The notes under the pieces were generated by a model that did no database searches, was not told the DNA's origin, and worked only from the letters and a program-made list of their open reading frames with translations. Made by a program: the position numbers and the translations under genes. This document shows positions 11,357 through 21,333 of a stretch of 64,000 bases of DNA, piece after piece. The stretch is from Cordylochernes scorpioides (taxonomy: Eukaryota > Arthropoda > Arachnida > Pseudoscorpiones > Chernetidae). The first letter of the stretch is position 1. Every line of letters begins with the position of its first letter. The DNA lies in NCBI GenBank assembly GCA_030710605.1, contig CP092869.1, positions 9,087,854 through 9,151,853 of the forward strand, written 5' to 3'.

Positions 11357-11670
11357 TGTCATAATATATGCTCTTCCAGGATTAATAAAACAAACCAACA
11401 GCCAACGAGAGAGAAATGGACAGCTAAAGCGAGACACTTTAGAAAACTAACTTACGACCATTTTTTGGCCACATTCCTGAGGGGGGCGTCAACACCTGGC
11501 GACTAATCTTTTGTTAGCCCCGCTTGTGTACACAGGGGAAAACAGTCGTTCAGCAGATAACGTCTCACTCGCCACCTCTTTCTCTCTCGGCTGGCTGCCT
11601 GGATTTTTGCTCTAACAACTCGTCGTGTGATTATTTCTCTCCTCAACACATTTACCACTATATTGTCACA
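11357..11670 (-). mobile_element. Solo LTR, left arm only
   Basis: 314 bp with TG...CA ends (plus strand TGTCATAATATATGCTCTTC to TATTGTCACA). It is the reverse complement of the LTRs at 48416-48719 and 50898-51201. The right arm has only a TA-rich stretch at 33884-33898. A solo LTR forms by recombination between the two LTRs of a full element. Confidence 0.88.
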
Positions 11671-11851
11671 TATATATATTAAAGTGTCTAATGCGAGATT
11701 TGAACCCGGGGATATTCGAAAACCAACGGTTTAGACCATCCTTCCACCGACCCCCTTTATTTCGAATTAATCTTTGGTATAGGTTGGTGTTTGTGGATAT
11801 AACCATATGAAGATAATGATGAGTGAAAGTAAAACTTGCTAAATGACTTAC

Positions 11852-11945
11852 CTAGCAGCTGCAGGGCACCCTCCAGTACAATCTGTCGACGTGGGCTGAC
11901 TATGAGACGTTCGCAGGGCTGTTTGGCCAATGTGTTCCTCAGGAA
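11852..11945 (-). CDS. RhoGEF exon f, left copy (PH domain start)
   Basis: 94 nt, acceptor GTCTACAG, donor GTAAGTCAT, ending one base into an Asp codon. Encodes FLRNTLAKQPCERLIVSPRR and QIVLEGALQLL, the first PH strands of a DH-PH protein. Identical in both arms. Confidence 0.9.
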
Positions 11946-12236
11946 CTGTAGACATCCCATATTCTGAGAACATTCTATCTTTGTTTTTTTCTCTCTCTAA
12001 TTCGGTGTGTTATTCCTTGTCTCTTAATTATATAAATAGAGAATTGATATCTCGAACGAGTTAGTTTTAGGAATATTAACAAGTATTTCACAAATACGAC
12101 CATCCCTGTAAAACAAACATATGTATAAATCATGAAAGAACAAAATACAGTAAAATTTTGCCAAACCGAACCTGGAATATAATGAAGTTTTATTTATAAC
12201 AAACCTAAAAAAATCCTTAATTTAATTTCGTTTCAA

Positions 12237-12434
12237 AATACTAGACAAGGAGCCACATGCGGCTCTTTGGATGTGAAGCTGTGACTCTTTATATAGTTCC
12301 ATACGTAAATATTATTTATGTGAGTACTATTTATTGTTGGCAAGAAAAAATGTTGTGGCTCTTTAAAAATTTTGAAATTTTGTAAATTGTAATTTTTGAT
12401 TCTTCCGACTCAAAAGTTTGCCGACCCCTGTAAT
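12237..12434 (-). mobile_element. hAT-like MITE remnant, left
   Basis: Minus-strand end ACAGGGGTCGGCAAACTTTT plus internal GAGCCACATGCGGCTC. This ending resembles hAT MITEs. Also at 33014-33205 in the right arm. Confidence 0.55.
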
Positions 12435-12715
12435 AGGGTTATATCAAATTTTAAATAAATAATAATCTCCTCATTACGAACCTAATTTAAGTCATAAAAA
12501 TCTTAATTTCTATTTGATATTGATATAGGGAAACGAGAAATATTCATCCTCACACATCACGGTTCACGATAACGAGGCTATAATATCATTTTATTCATAC
12601 CTACATATAAAATGTTAATTTATAAAGTATAATTTACTAATTATATCTAACTAACTTCTAACCTAAAACAGACGAAGGAGAAACATAACACTCTCTGAAG
12701 AAATTAATCTTAAAA

Positions 12716-12868
12716 ACAATCCATTTCAGAGGTAAACTTAGCCCGGAGGAAAATATTGATGGGAGGATCAGCGAGGAAATTATGGAAAGTTGGAGGAAGC
12801 GCCAGGAAAAAGCCCTTGTAAATTATCTTTATCCTAATTTTAGAACAATAATTTACCCCGAGACCTAA
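12716..12868 (+). other. Open frame conserved in both arms, unclear coding status (left)
   Basis: After a CCATTTCAG acceptor-like site, the plus strand stays open for about 45 codons (GKLSPEENIDGRISEEIMES and on to a TAA). It is antisense to the RhoGEF. The right-arm equivalent (minus strand, about 32600-32735) keeps the frame but has at least two amino-acid changes, Arg to Gly and Leu to Arg. That is unlike the silent-only pattern of the true exons, so it may not be coding. Confidence 0.25.
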
Positions 12869-13827
12869 TTGATATTGATTGCTATATCATGGAATCCATT
12901 TATCTTCTCCACTACCTCATCGCCTCTTCCTCCTCAAACTTTCGACAAATGGAAGTTTAAGAAGGCACTAAATCTTCACGGTATTTAGCTATTAAAATTT
13001 GGAATTTGATGTTCGAAAATTTGGACGCCAATCTGTGTAATAACATCTTATATATATTTGATAAAGAATTTATTCTAAATAAAACAATATGCAAAAATAT
13101 CCTAATGTATATATATGTGTATATAGATTTTATAATAGTTTAACATCAGACGGTGTATATGTTCTCCTGTAGAAGGACAGAGATGTCTGAGATGGTATTT
13201 GAAATAAAAGAAACTCATCTCCGGAAAACCCTTTTTAATTGTTTAATATATGATAAAATATCTACCAAACCTCTTCAACAAATAAAAGTCTAGAAAGGCA
13301 CTGAATTTTCCTGGTATTTGACCATTAGAACGTGGAATTTGATGTACGAATTTTAAGACAAGAGGCTGTATAACAGCATCTTATATCTATATAATAAAAA
13401 CTACTCAACCTTCGACAAATAAAAGTTTAGAAAGGCACTGAATTTTCCTGGAATTCTACCATTAGAACGTGGAATTTGATGTTCGAATTTTTGGTCACTA
13501 TTCGGCATAATAACATCTTGTATATATATGTCATAATTTGTATAATATCCAAAATGTATAATTTATTTTCGCCAAAATAAGTATGTAAATATGTTAGGCT
13601 TGTGTTAAAATGTAAATATACAAATTCATCCATCTATAAAAATAAACATGGCAGACATTGCGGGCGAATGCTACGGCACGTCGCGCTGCTCACTTGGCTG
13701 GAACTAATCCTTGGGGATTCCAGGCATAACGGTTGCACCATTCCATTCGATCACGACAGATATATATAATAACCAAGTACCCAACCTCACACCCTCTCTT
13801 TGTCATCCTATCTAGCCAGGTACTTAC

Positions 13828-13943
13828 ATCAGGAATGAAGACTTTAGGATCCATCTCGGCCACAGGAAGCCACACGATGTTCTTCTGGATCTCCAGGAGA
13901 CGCTCGAAATTCTTGAGCCACTTCATTTTGTCATCCAACTCCC
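13828..13943 (-). CDS. RhoGEF exon e, left copy (DH end / DH-PH linker)
   Basis: 116 nt. It completes the split Arg codon from exon d and ends in phase 0 at GAT before GTAAGTACC. Encodes ELDDKMKWLKNFERLLEIQK and EMDPKVFIPD, the last DH helix and the linker to the PH domain. Identical in both arms. Confidence 0.9.
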
Positions 13944-14282
13944 CTGGAAACACAGCAAACCACTGGTTAGGACAACTAAGGGAGGGGTAAAGAACCTGAT
14001 TGACATTTCCAATACACAAATGTCTTCAGGGATGTCTTGGAAACTAAAAAACATAGGCAAATTCTTCTTCTACTTTCTTATCATAACTCAACCATATTAT
14101 GGTATCAATCTTGTAGAGCTTGTTGATTGTGTCTATTTCTTCTTTCTTATCTCTACTCAATCATATTAGTGTATCAAGCTTGTAGAAATTGTTGCTGGTG
14201 TCTTTTGGGGATGAGTAGAACTCATCAATGGAGATCTGATATCTATAATGAGATTGAGTGAAGTAGAATGCGTCTGTTTTTT

Positions 14283-14590
14283 TTTTTTTTTGCTCAATCT
14301 AGTACACGTGGTACAGGACATGATAATCATGGTGGGTAGAAGTTGTCGACTACTTTAACTGTAAGTACACCACATGTCTACACATGTGAAAAGCAGTTCG
14401 ACTTTTGCATTCATAAATGTGCCAGAGTCCCGTTTTGGTTACTTGTACACGCTGGTTGGGTTGGACTTTTGCAAGAATCGAGGGCCATTGAGGCATTTTT
14501 TTTTAATTAGAAAATGTGCCCAATGCGGGATTCTATCCCGGGTGGAATGGTTGGAAACCAAAGGTTTGGACAATCCTTCCACATGCCCCC
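14283..14590 (-). mobile_element. tRNA-derived SINE, left copy 2
   Basis: Mirror of 28840-29143. The B box is altered, with GGGATTCTATCCCGG on the plus strand. The tail faces a run of T at 14278-14291 (A-rich tail on the element strand). In the intron after RhoGEF exon d. Confidence 0.8.
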
Positions 14591-14653
14591 TAAGAAATAG
14601 TGTCAATAACATAATACCAGGTTTGCTTCAGGTAAACTATGCAAGAAACTCAC

Positions 14654-14828
14654 GGAGCGAATGTTCTTCGTTCTCCAGGATGCTGGCGATGGCCCGCTGC
14701 CCCTCAGGGTCCTCCGTGCGGGTTTCGATCTCCTTCAGGATGAGCGGCACTCGCATGATGTGCTGGACGGGGGAGACCAGGAGGTCTGTCAGCTGGAGTT
14801 TCTTGCAGCGGGAGTCCCGCGAGCACCA
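14654..14828 (-). CDS. RhoGEF exon d, left copy (DH CR3 helix)
   Basis: 175 nt, starting in phase 0 and ending after the first base of an Arg codon. Encodes WCSRDSRCKK, then LQLTDLLVSPVQHIMRVPL, which is the CR3 signature of DH domains (LLxxPxQRxxRxPLxL) that contacts the Rho GTPase. The donor is GTGAGTTTC. Three silent differences from the right copy. Confidence 0.93.
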
Positions 14829-14871
14829 CTGGACACAATCCGGTATAGATGGAAGTTTTGCCGGGAGAAAA

Positions 14872-14985
14872 TTGATCTAAAGAGACAAGGTCGCCTCTCT
14901 CGTCAAAATAGACGTCTAAAACCAGACGCCATCAGGCGACCCTTGTCTCTTTAGATCAATTTCCTTCCGGTAAAATTTCCATCTA
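14872..14985. repeat. Foldback segment of the family 2 hammerhead repeat, left only
   Basis: GATCTAAAGAGACAAGG is mirrored by CCTTGTCTCTTTAGATC around GACGTCTAAAACCAGACGCC. The right arm has only the short palindrome at 28547-28590. It shares the AGAGACAAGG...GGCGACC end with the element carrying the family 2 hammerhead. Confidence 0.7.
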
Positions 14986-15092
14986 TATTTTAGCCATAGA
15001 TATGGCTCAGCCACTTTACCAGTTAAACACCTCTTTGGCAGATTGTCAAGATTCCATTAGATCATGTGTGGATCTCATGGAATAAAGTCCGC

Positions 15093-15136
15093 CCTAGACT
15101 GACGAGGGCAATTAGCCCGAAACCATGGTCTCTAGG
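15093..15136 (+). ncRNA. Hammerhead ribozyme, family 2, left
   Basis: Stem I CCTAGA (15093-15098) pairs with TCTAGG (15131-15136). Core CTGACGA (15099-15105). Stem II GGGC-AATTA-GCCC (15106-15118). GAAA (15119-15122). A palindromic stem III, ACCATGGT, ends in the cleavage triplet GTC at 15128-15130. All invariant hammerhead core bases are present. Sits inside a repeat antisense to the RhoGEF. Confidence 0.85.
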
Positions 15137-15589
15137 TGGACGCTTTTCAGTTTGCCAAAGCTGGTGTTGTGGCTTTGTCACCGAGCCGAGGCCGCTAGTT
15201 GCAGCGACGGTCAATAGATGGCATCTGGTTTTAAACGTCTATTTTGATGGGAGAGGCGACCCTTGTCTCTTTACAGTCCGATATGTGGTCCAGATTGGGA
15301 TCATCTACAGTGTGATACCAAGGAATGGTCAGTCTACTAATAGTAGATATTTGTCCTTTGAATAATTATATCCTCAATATACATAGTGCTCTATGTGTAG
15401 TGTTTACTAAGGTTGCCTTAATAAGATTTTCATTTGATATCTTGTACTTTAAGCGTAGCAGCTGTCTTCGAAGACAAATACTGGAAAGGCCTGGGGTTGT
15501 TCTGCTTGTATATACGGCACACTGTAGAGATATTCTTGGTCGAGGTGTTTAAGTGAACTATGAAAATAAGTTTAGAATTGAACACAGGG

Positions 15590-16045
15590 GTTCATATAAT
15601 AGACAGAAAATATCACGCTATAAAAAGGACAAAAAGGCTGATTTGTTGGGATTGACCCCAGAGGCTCACGTGAAAGACATCCTAGGAACAAATGGCCTTC
15701 CAGACCTTTCGGTCCATATGCCGGCTTAAACCCAGGGGCCCACGAGATAGACAGGAAACATAACGCCAGAAAAATGAAAAAAATATTATTGGCTGGGATA
15801 GAACTCAGGGGATCCACTTGATAGGCAGGAAGCATTAAACAAGGAATAGTACAAAAAATCTCCTTTGCTGGGATTGAACCCAGGGGCCTACGTGATAGAT
15901 AATCCTAGAAACAAATTGCCTTCCAGACCTTTAGGGTTCATAAGCCAGTAATAGGCTGGAAGCATAACGCCAGGAATAGGAAAAAAGCTGATTTTCTGAG
16001 ATTGAACCCCAGAGCCTAAGTGATAGTTAAGAAGCATATCTCCAG
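15590..16045 (-). repeat. 75-bp tandem array with tRNA T-arm-like motif, left
   Basis: Repeats of TGGGATTGAACCCAGGGGCC, the reverse of a GGTTCAATCCC box-B-like motif, alternating with GGAAGCATAACGCCAG. Mirror of 27490-27960. Lies between RhoGEF exons c and d. Confidence 0.78.
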
Positions 16046-16062
16046 AAGAAGACGTCACTTAC

Positions 16063-16179
16063 CTTCTCGAACTCGTTGAACTCCACCTGTCTCCTCAATG
16101 TCTCCAGGTAGTTGAGGGCGTTGATGTAGTTGAGCGTGTAGCGGTGGTAGGCTTGAGTCAGAGCTGTGGCTTTCGAGCT
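16063..16179 (-). CDS. RhoGEF exon c, left copy (DH domain)
   Basis: 117 nt, 39 codons, phase 0, between the acceptor TTGTGCTCAG and the donor GTAAGTGACG. Encodes ALTQAYHRYTLNYINALNYL and EFNEFEK, the mid-DH helix that leads to the conserved CR3. One silent difference from the right copy (AAC versus AAT). Confidence 0.9.
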
Positions 16180-16877
16180 CTGAGCACAACATCCAGTTCG
16201 GTATGTGCCACTTATGGGCAAGACAATAAAATTTAACTCATTTTGCAGATTGGAACGCTTTTATTTAGAAATTAACTCTTTTTAGTATTGTGTTAATTGA
16301 ATAATTCTCTAATATCTAACATATTTTCATTCTAAAATATTCCTTAAAACCTTTTTTAATCTGTAAATTGTTTTTCTCGAATACACACAATACTTTACAA
16401 TTTGATTTCATTTAACTAAATTTGCATACCAACCCTTTGTACATATTACATACTTTGTACAATATATCAATTGTGTGTTGATATTTTTATTAAATTAAAT
16501 TTAATTGCCATCTATCGTTAAAATTTTACACAAATAAATTTACTGGCAATGTGTTTCTTTTAAATATCATCAAATATTATCTCTACAGACCTTACAGCAA
16601 TGATATGAGTTATTGAATGAGAGGGCTTGGCTCATCAGTAGTGAACCCTCTCAGCGGTTTCGCCAAATTAATCTCTAGACCGCTCTACTATTGTATTGGA
16701 TTGGTTTTCTTATATACCCTGTATTTTCTATGGAAGGCAGCTTAGGGGTGTTTAGTGAAATATGGACATGTGTTGATATTTTTATCTTTTCATCTAACTA
16801 ACTTGCATAATAATTCTGTACATATATAAATATCTTTCTTTCTTTTCTTTAAACATTTTGTTTACCTTTAAAGTGCA

Positions 16878-16928
16878 AATGTCCCTAGGGGGACATAGCG
16901 CTCTAAGTCGAAATACATAATAAAGAAA
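16878..16928 (+). mobile_element. LINE 3' tail with stem-loop, left
   Basis: GTCCCTAGGGGGACATAGCG, then CTCTAAGTCGAAATACATAA. The GTCCC/GGGGAC stem followed by ATAGCG and GAAATA...AATAAA matches the tails at 38476, 55372 and 63220. No coding part left. Confidence 0.62.
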
Positions 16929-17576
16929 AGACAAAACTTAAGGAAGTTGTAACTTTCAGTATGTATATCGGGATTGAGACAATAACTCTCAAAGATATTA
17001 CAGTGATCTTTATTGAAGACACACGAGATAACCAAGTGTGAACAAATTTGCCTCTGTCTTCATAAAAATACAAGACGACTGGCGAAGTATTGCCCATGAG
17101 TTTATACACTAGAGCCAGTAAAAGAACGTAATTCTCGAGAGCTTGCAATTTTCTCACCAATAAAACTTCACCTAACAACCTAATGTATTTATTCAAAGAG
17201 ATATACCGGGTGTGTCTTCATATACAAAGATAATAGAGGAGCTGAGAATAAATCATAATAATGAAATAATATATATTTATTTCTAAGTTACAAGCCTTCG
17301 TGGTTCCCATTTATCAAGGAAAAAGAAAACGACGAAATAACAATGTAGTTTGCAATCTCTCATGTAATATCTACAGGTTTTTCATTTCATTTTACTTGAT
17401 GTGACACCTTGAAATAACATATCCTCGAATCAGGAATCTTTGGTATTTGAAGATAGGGCAGGTGAAGTGGTCCACGGTTTGGTCTTCATCTTGGTAATGG
17501 GGGAAATAGAGGAATGTTGGGTAGTCTTTCAATACGATCCTTCACATAAAATAAATATATAAACATACATATATAT

Positions 17577-17823
17577 ATGTCGTAATTTAATATATATTCT
17601 TCCAGGATAATAATAAAGCCAACCTACAGACAACCCAGAGAGAGACGGGAGGGTAAAGTCCGATCACTTGACATAACAGCGACATTCCAAGGGACAACCA
17701 CTTGATAAAAGGAATCACTCAAAATATTTCAAATTCATAAATAAAATAACGTCGTGATATATATTCTTATTCATATTGAAATGACGAAGTGTCTCATTTA
17801 GTGTACAGACAGTCACACACACA
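17577..17823 (-). mobile_element. Diverged LTR-like element, left
   Basis: Plus-strand start TGTCGTAATTTAATATATAT, then CTTCCAGGATAATAATAAAG, resembles the start of the LTR at 11357 (TGTCATAAT...CTTCCAGGATTAATAAAAC). Present in both arms; right counterpart 25682-25923. Confidence 0.5.
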
Positions 17824-18039
17824 TTGTGGAGTTTTATAGAAGTTTATCATAAATTTGATTTATACTATCAACTGAGAGACAGCCGTGTTAAGACTATATC
17901 ATACAGTGGGATGACAAAGTATACTTGGAAGAAAAAATGAAAGCTAACAGAGACGAGTTTATTTATTTATGCGATATAATCTTGGCAAGCTTTCGTACTA
18001 TGACATCCTTCAACAGGCTGTTATGCAAGAAACTAGAGA

Positions 18040-18420
18040 ATAATATATATGTTATATAAAGATATTATTTTATTCAAAATATTTCATAGATTCAAATATT
18101 CTGTTAAGTATACCACCAGATGTCGCGACTTCCCTTTATATAACCTATTGTTGTTGTTTCCCGATGGCTGGCTCAAACCGTTTGCAAATTATGTAAATGA
18201 GTTTATTTTTTTATTCTCACGCCTTAAGCCAGGCATACCTTTCTCAAATTATATTTTCTATTTTCCATAATCTCAATTAAAGCTATTTCTAATCTTCGCT
18301 ATTTTTATTATACTTTCAAGATTTTAACCACGATTACATTACCATAGCCTAATCATCAAAATAATCAAAAATCAACAGAAATTTAATTATTTATTTTATA
18401 TATAACATATATATATACAT
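18040..18420 (+). repeat. Dispersed ~380-bp repeat, left
   Basis: Homologous to 25090-25480 (mirror) and to 51210-51660. Shared marks are GTTATATAAA, CTTACGCCTTAAGCCAGGCA-type text and CCAAATCATC-like A-rich 3' ends. It is adjacent to a hammerhead-like motif (CCTTCAACAGG, 17995-18010) and contains CCACCAGATGTCGC. Confidence 0.6.
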
Positions 18421-18536
18421 TATACCGCACGAATAAAAAAAGCACGTCGCCTTAAACTTTGATTCCTTCTTCAAGATGATGTTTGACAATCCCTTCTCTT
18501 GTAAAGTCTACTTGACTGAAGCCAGAGTCGACTTAC

Positions 18537-18638
18537 CTTCTTGAAGAGCCGCATCAAGATCTCCGTTGTGTCGACCTCTTCAGCATTCACCTTTTGTAGC
18601 AGCAGATTGAGGAATTCTTTACAGAAGGCATATGTGAC
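18537..18638 (-). CDS. RhoGEF exon b, left copy (DH domain)
   Basis: 102 nt, 34 codons, phase 0, acceptor ending TTCCCAG-like (CCCAG) and donor GTAAGTCGAC. Encodes VTYAFCKEFLNLLLQKVNAE and on to LMRLFKK, a helical DH segment. It differs from the right copy (24868-24969) at five positions, all third-base silent changes. Confidence 0.9.
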
Positions 18639-19509
18639 CTGGGAACATATACAGTACACTGCTTACTTATTGAAGTAAGGGAATACCTGACTGATTTGAA
18701 TAAAGAAATCATTAAAGAAGATTTGTCAATTGTATTTAGGTGGTTATTCTATTCCTGGAGTTGGTAAGTGTATTTTGGTATAAAATAAATGACGCTTCCA
18801 GGGTTAAGTTTCTTGTGAAACTTTTTATTTTCAAGATTTCGGACTTGTCAGTCCTTCAACAGGAGTATCACGTTAATAACTTAATAATAAATACGATTTT
18901 TATATACAAATCATTATATACATATTTTAAATACTTATTATACATTGAGAGAAAAATATATTATATTATTTCAGTTTGAAAAACATATTTTTTTGAATAA
19001 GTGTATTTTGTATTCAATCCCCTGGATATATTTCACGTCTTTAATCTAGTGCACCCATTTACAACAGAAGAGATCTATTGTAATGAAGAGCTTATCTTGG
19101 AACCAAATACAGAAGAACTTGGATAATTCCAACGTCTTTAATCCGAAAACATCTTTAATTCGAATATTTATCTTTGTCCTTAGAATTTCCTATGAATATA
19201 ATTTCCGTTTTTATTCGAATTTTTGGGTAATTCGAATTTTATGTTGGTCCCTTGAGCATCGAATTATCACATTTCGATTGTATTTTTTATCGAAATCCTC
19301 AAATATTTCGACAATGCTGACCACCTATCTTCTAAGAATCTAGGGATAGAAAGTTTCTGGGGATCTGGTTCTATAAGTAGTCAAACTGTGGGTTGGCTTA
19401 GTTGAAATATCGGAGGATAGAAAATTGATAAGGGTTTTTATAATTAATATATTCCAATTGGATTGCTCTATATGAGGATAACTCTGTGTTTAAAGCCAAA
19501 CACACTCAC

Positions 19510-19605
19510 ACAACACAGCTCGTCCAGGTTCCCGAAGAGGACTTCTGGCTCTGCGAACATGGCGAAGCCATCGACCTGGATCTTCTTCAACGGCTCCATA
19601 AACAC
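19510..19605 (-). CDS. RhoGEF exon a (DH domain, upstream part; only copy)
   Basis: A 96-nt exon (32 codons) between the acceptor TGTGCTGCAG and the donor GTGAGTGTG, phase 0 at both ends. It encodes VFMEPLKKIQVDG followed by FGNLDELCC, typical of the first half of a Dbl-homology domain (an FMEPL helix followed by LFxNLDEL). It precedes exon b on the minus strand and joins it in frame. There is no counterpart after the gap because the right contig starts downstream of it. Further upstream exons were not found between 19605 and 24620. Known family role: catalysing GDP/GTP exchange on Rho GTPases. Confidence 0.85.
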
Positions 19606-19969
19606 CTGCAGCACATATGGTATAGCTATGTAACACCTTGCATACACACACATATATATAGAGCTGGGCATCTATAGGTGATCAAAACAGTATTAATAGG
19701 AAAATATACATACCGCAATCATACCTACATTTAAAACAAAACTTGTTAAATATATTAAATACATCGTTTTATTTCTAATTATTTAATTTATTCATTTAAA
19801 ATGGTTCGGTCACTCCAACTTATATAAACAATACTTCTCATGTATCACGCGGATGATGGACTTAGAAGGAGTTTGAATTCCTAGAGGAAGATAAGCGAAC
19901 AGCCTCATCGAAAAATATCAAAAATATTTAATAAATTATATTGACCCAAAATATGCCTTTATATATATA

Positions 19970-20252
19970 CACCCATACCTCGCTTTGCGTCGGGGTTACG
20001 TTCCAAAAAAAAAAAAACGACGCAAATTGAAACGACGCAAAGTGAAAATAAAATTTTGATGGCATGGCGCAATCAAAAACAAAGGTGTTGCCATATTTTA
20101 GGAAAAAAAATATAAAAAAATCAAAGACTCGAATCCAAACAACGCAACTTCGAAAATCTAACGACGAAAGGGAAAATCAGTAAAAATTAAGCAGCGACGC
20201 AACTTCGAAAAAAAAAAAACGCAAAACAAAACGACGCAAAGCGAGGTATTGG
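19970..20252. mobile_element. pogo/Tigger-like MITE
   Basis: Ends CACCCATACCTCGCTTTGCG and CGCAAAGCGAGGTATTGG are inverted repeats, flanked by TA (19968-19969, 20253-20254). The interior is rich in ACGACGCAAA motifs. 283 bp, no coding. TIR style and TA target suit pogo/Tigger elements. Confidence 0.82.
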
Positions 20253-20319
20253 TATATATAGAAAAAAACAATAAAAAATAAAAATATAAAAAAGGTCAGA
20301 TGTTGCTATTAAAAATAAA

Positions 20320-20673
20320 AAAAGGCATATCCTGACCAGGCTCACATAAGCATTTCTAGTTGGCATAGCGCCATCTAGTGGAACAAAAATCAACTAAACG
20401 TTTATTTAACTTGTTCCGTGATATTTGACCAACCCAATTTCTAGATAAATCAAGAAAAGCCATCCACGAACGCGTTTCGGGCTGTTGGCCCTCGTCAGCG
20501 TGGTGCAGACTGTACCTCTACGACCAAAATTTGGTCCTAGAGGCTTCCTTAGAAATCAAGAAATGAGTATTTAAGGAAAAATTTGCGTAATTACCTTTAG
20601 TTTATTTTTATTCCATTAGATGGCGCTCTCTGCTATATATAAATGCTCATGTGAACCTAGTCAGAATATGCCT
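20320..20673 (-). mobile_element. Hammerhead-ribozyme foldback repeat
   Basis: Outer ends mirror each other (AGGCATATCCTGACC at 20323 and AATATGCCTC at 20665 side), each with a GATGGCGC box (20368-20381 minus, 20623-20636 plus). The centre carries a hammerhead at 20464-20503. No protein coding. Confidence 0.72.
20464..20503 (-). ncRNA. Hammerhead ribozyme, family 1
   Basis: On the minus strand: stem I CCACG/CGTGG, core CTGACGA, stem II GGGC-CAACA-GCCC, GAAA, stem III ACGCGT, cleavage triplet GTT. GTT fits the NUH rule but differs from the GTC of the copy at 23186. Every core base is present. Confidence 0.82.
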
Positions 20674-20679
20674 CTTTTA

Positions 20680-21031
20680 TCTTTATATATATAAAAATCA
20701 ATGTTTGTATGTTTGTTTGTATGTCCGGTATACAAATTCGCAGTAGTTCACTAATTCAAACCAAAATTTCCATACATAGGTTAAAAAATACGGTGAAGAC
20801 GATAGGCTATTTTAAAAAATATATAAATCAAATATTAAAACTATATATTCAAATTATTATACTTAGAGGGCGCTGTTCGTGAGCTAATTTAGATTAAATT
20901 ATGCTGATGCAAACAAATATATAATGCTAATAACAAACAATTATTTTTAAAAAAGCATATCTAAATATATATCACTCGGGTAGATATGCACACGGGTCAA
21001 TCCCGGGGCGAAGCCTGGGTCACCCGTCTAG
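20680..21031 (+). mobile_element. Helitron-like element, family B
   Basis: 352 bp: begins TCTTTATATATATAAAAATC after an A, ends CACCCGTCTAG before a T. Subterminal hairpin CCCGGGGCGAAGCCTGGG. Internal TGTATGTCCGGTATACAAAT. A second copy lies at about 31799-32169. Confidence 0.88.
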
Positions 21032-21333
21032 TATTTAATAGATATAACAAAGGAGGTACCTCTCCCGTTAAAACTACATTAGAACTATGCATTCTTCACT
21101 TCTTTTGCACTCAGTGAGTTCGCGCAATACCTAACCAGTGAGCTAGAGCATGTGTCTCACCAATCAATCAGAAGTTTCTCTCGTTTGTATGAGCTGAACG
21201 TCGACTCGCCGACCCATTCGACAAAATTAAATTTAATTTAAAAAGGTTTTCCAGAGATGAGTTTCTTTTTATTTCAAATATCATCTCAAGCTTTCAGACA
21301 TCTCTGCCCTTCCACAGTAGAACTTATATAACA

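Larger units (their letters stand above)
9590..11757 (-). mobile_element. tRNA-derived SINE, left copy 3, interrupted
   Basis: Minus-strand SINE with its head near 11700-11757 and tail near 9590. It is split by a solo LTR (11357-11670), a mariner (9981-11264), a U4 fragment (9643-9720) and an unclassified insert of roughly 180 bp (about 9770-9940). The right arm (33806-34372) has the U4 and the unclassified insert only, giving the order of events. Confidence 0.8.
1..18785 (-). repeat. Left arm of a large inverted duplication
   Basis: Read on the minus strand, this segment is collinear with about 24721-42130: the same seven exons, SINEs, LINE fragments and tandem repeats appear in the same order. 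The homology stops at 18785 only because the right contig begins there. The arms are not identical. They differ by point changes, tandem-repeat copy number and whole mobile-element insertions. Left-only insertions are at 4442-6694, 9051-9383, 9981-11264 and 11357-11670. This suits two haplotypes or two old copies, not one sequence reflected by an assembler. Confidence 0.93.

Noticed and set aside
10263..11506. Plus-strand frames across the mariner
   Set aside because: They are antisense shadows of the transposase on the minus strand.
13427..13633. Frames in AT-rich repeats around 13.4 kb and 29.8 kb (e.g. FVYLHFNTSLTYLHTYFG)
   Set aside because: They change frame between the arms and lie in dispersed repeats; no domain.
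16903..17196. 97-codon frame on the minus strand, repeated at 26300-26593 in the other arm
   Set aside because: Overlaps a LINE 3' tail on the opposite strand, has no domain and no splice context. Its conservation is only that of the duplicated arm.
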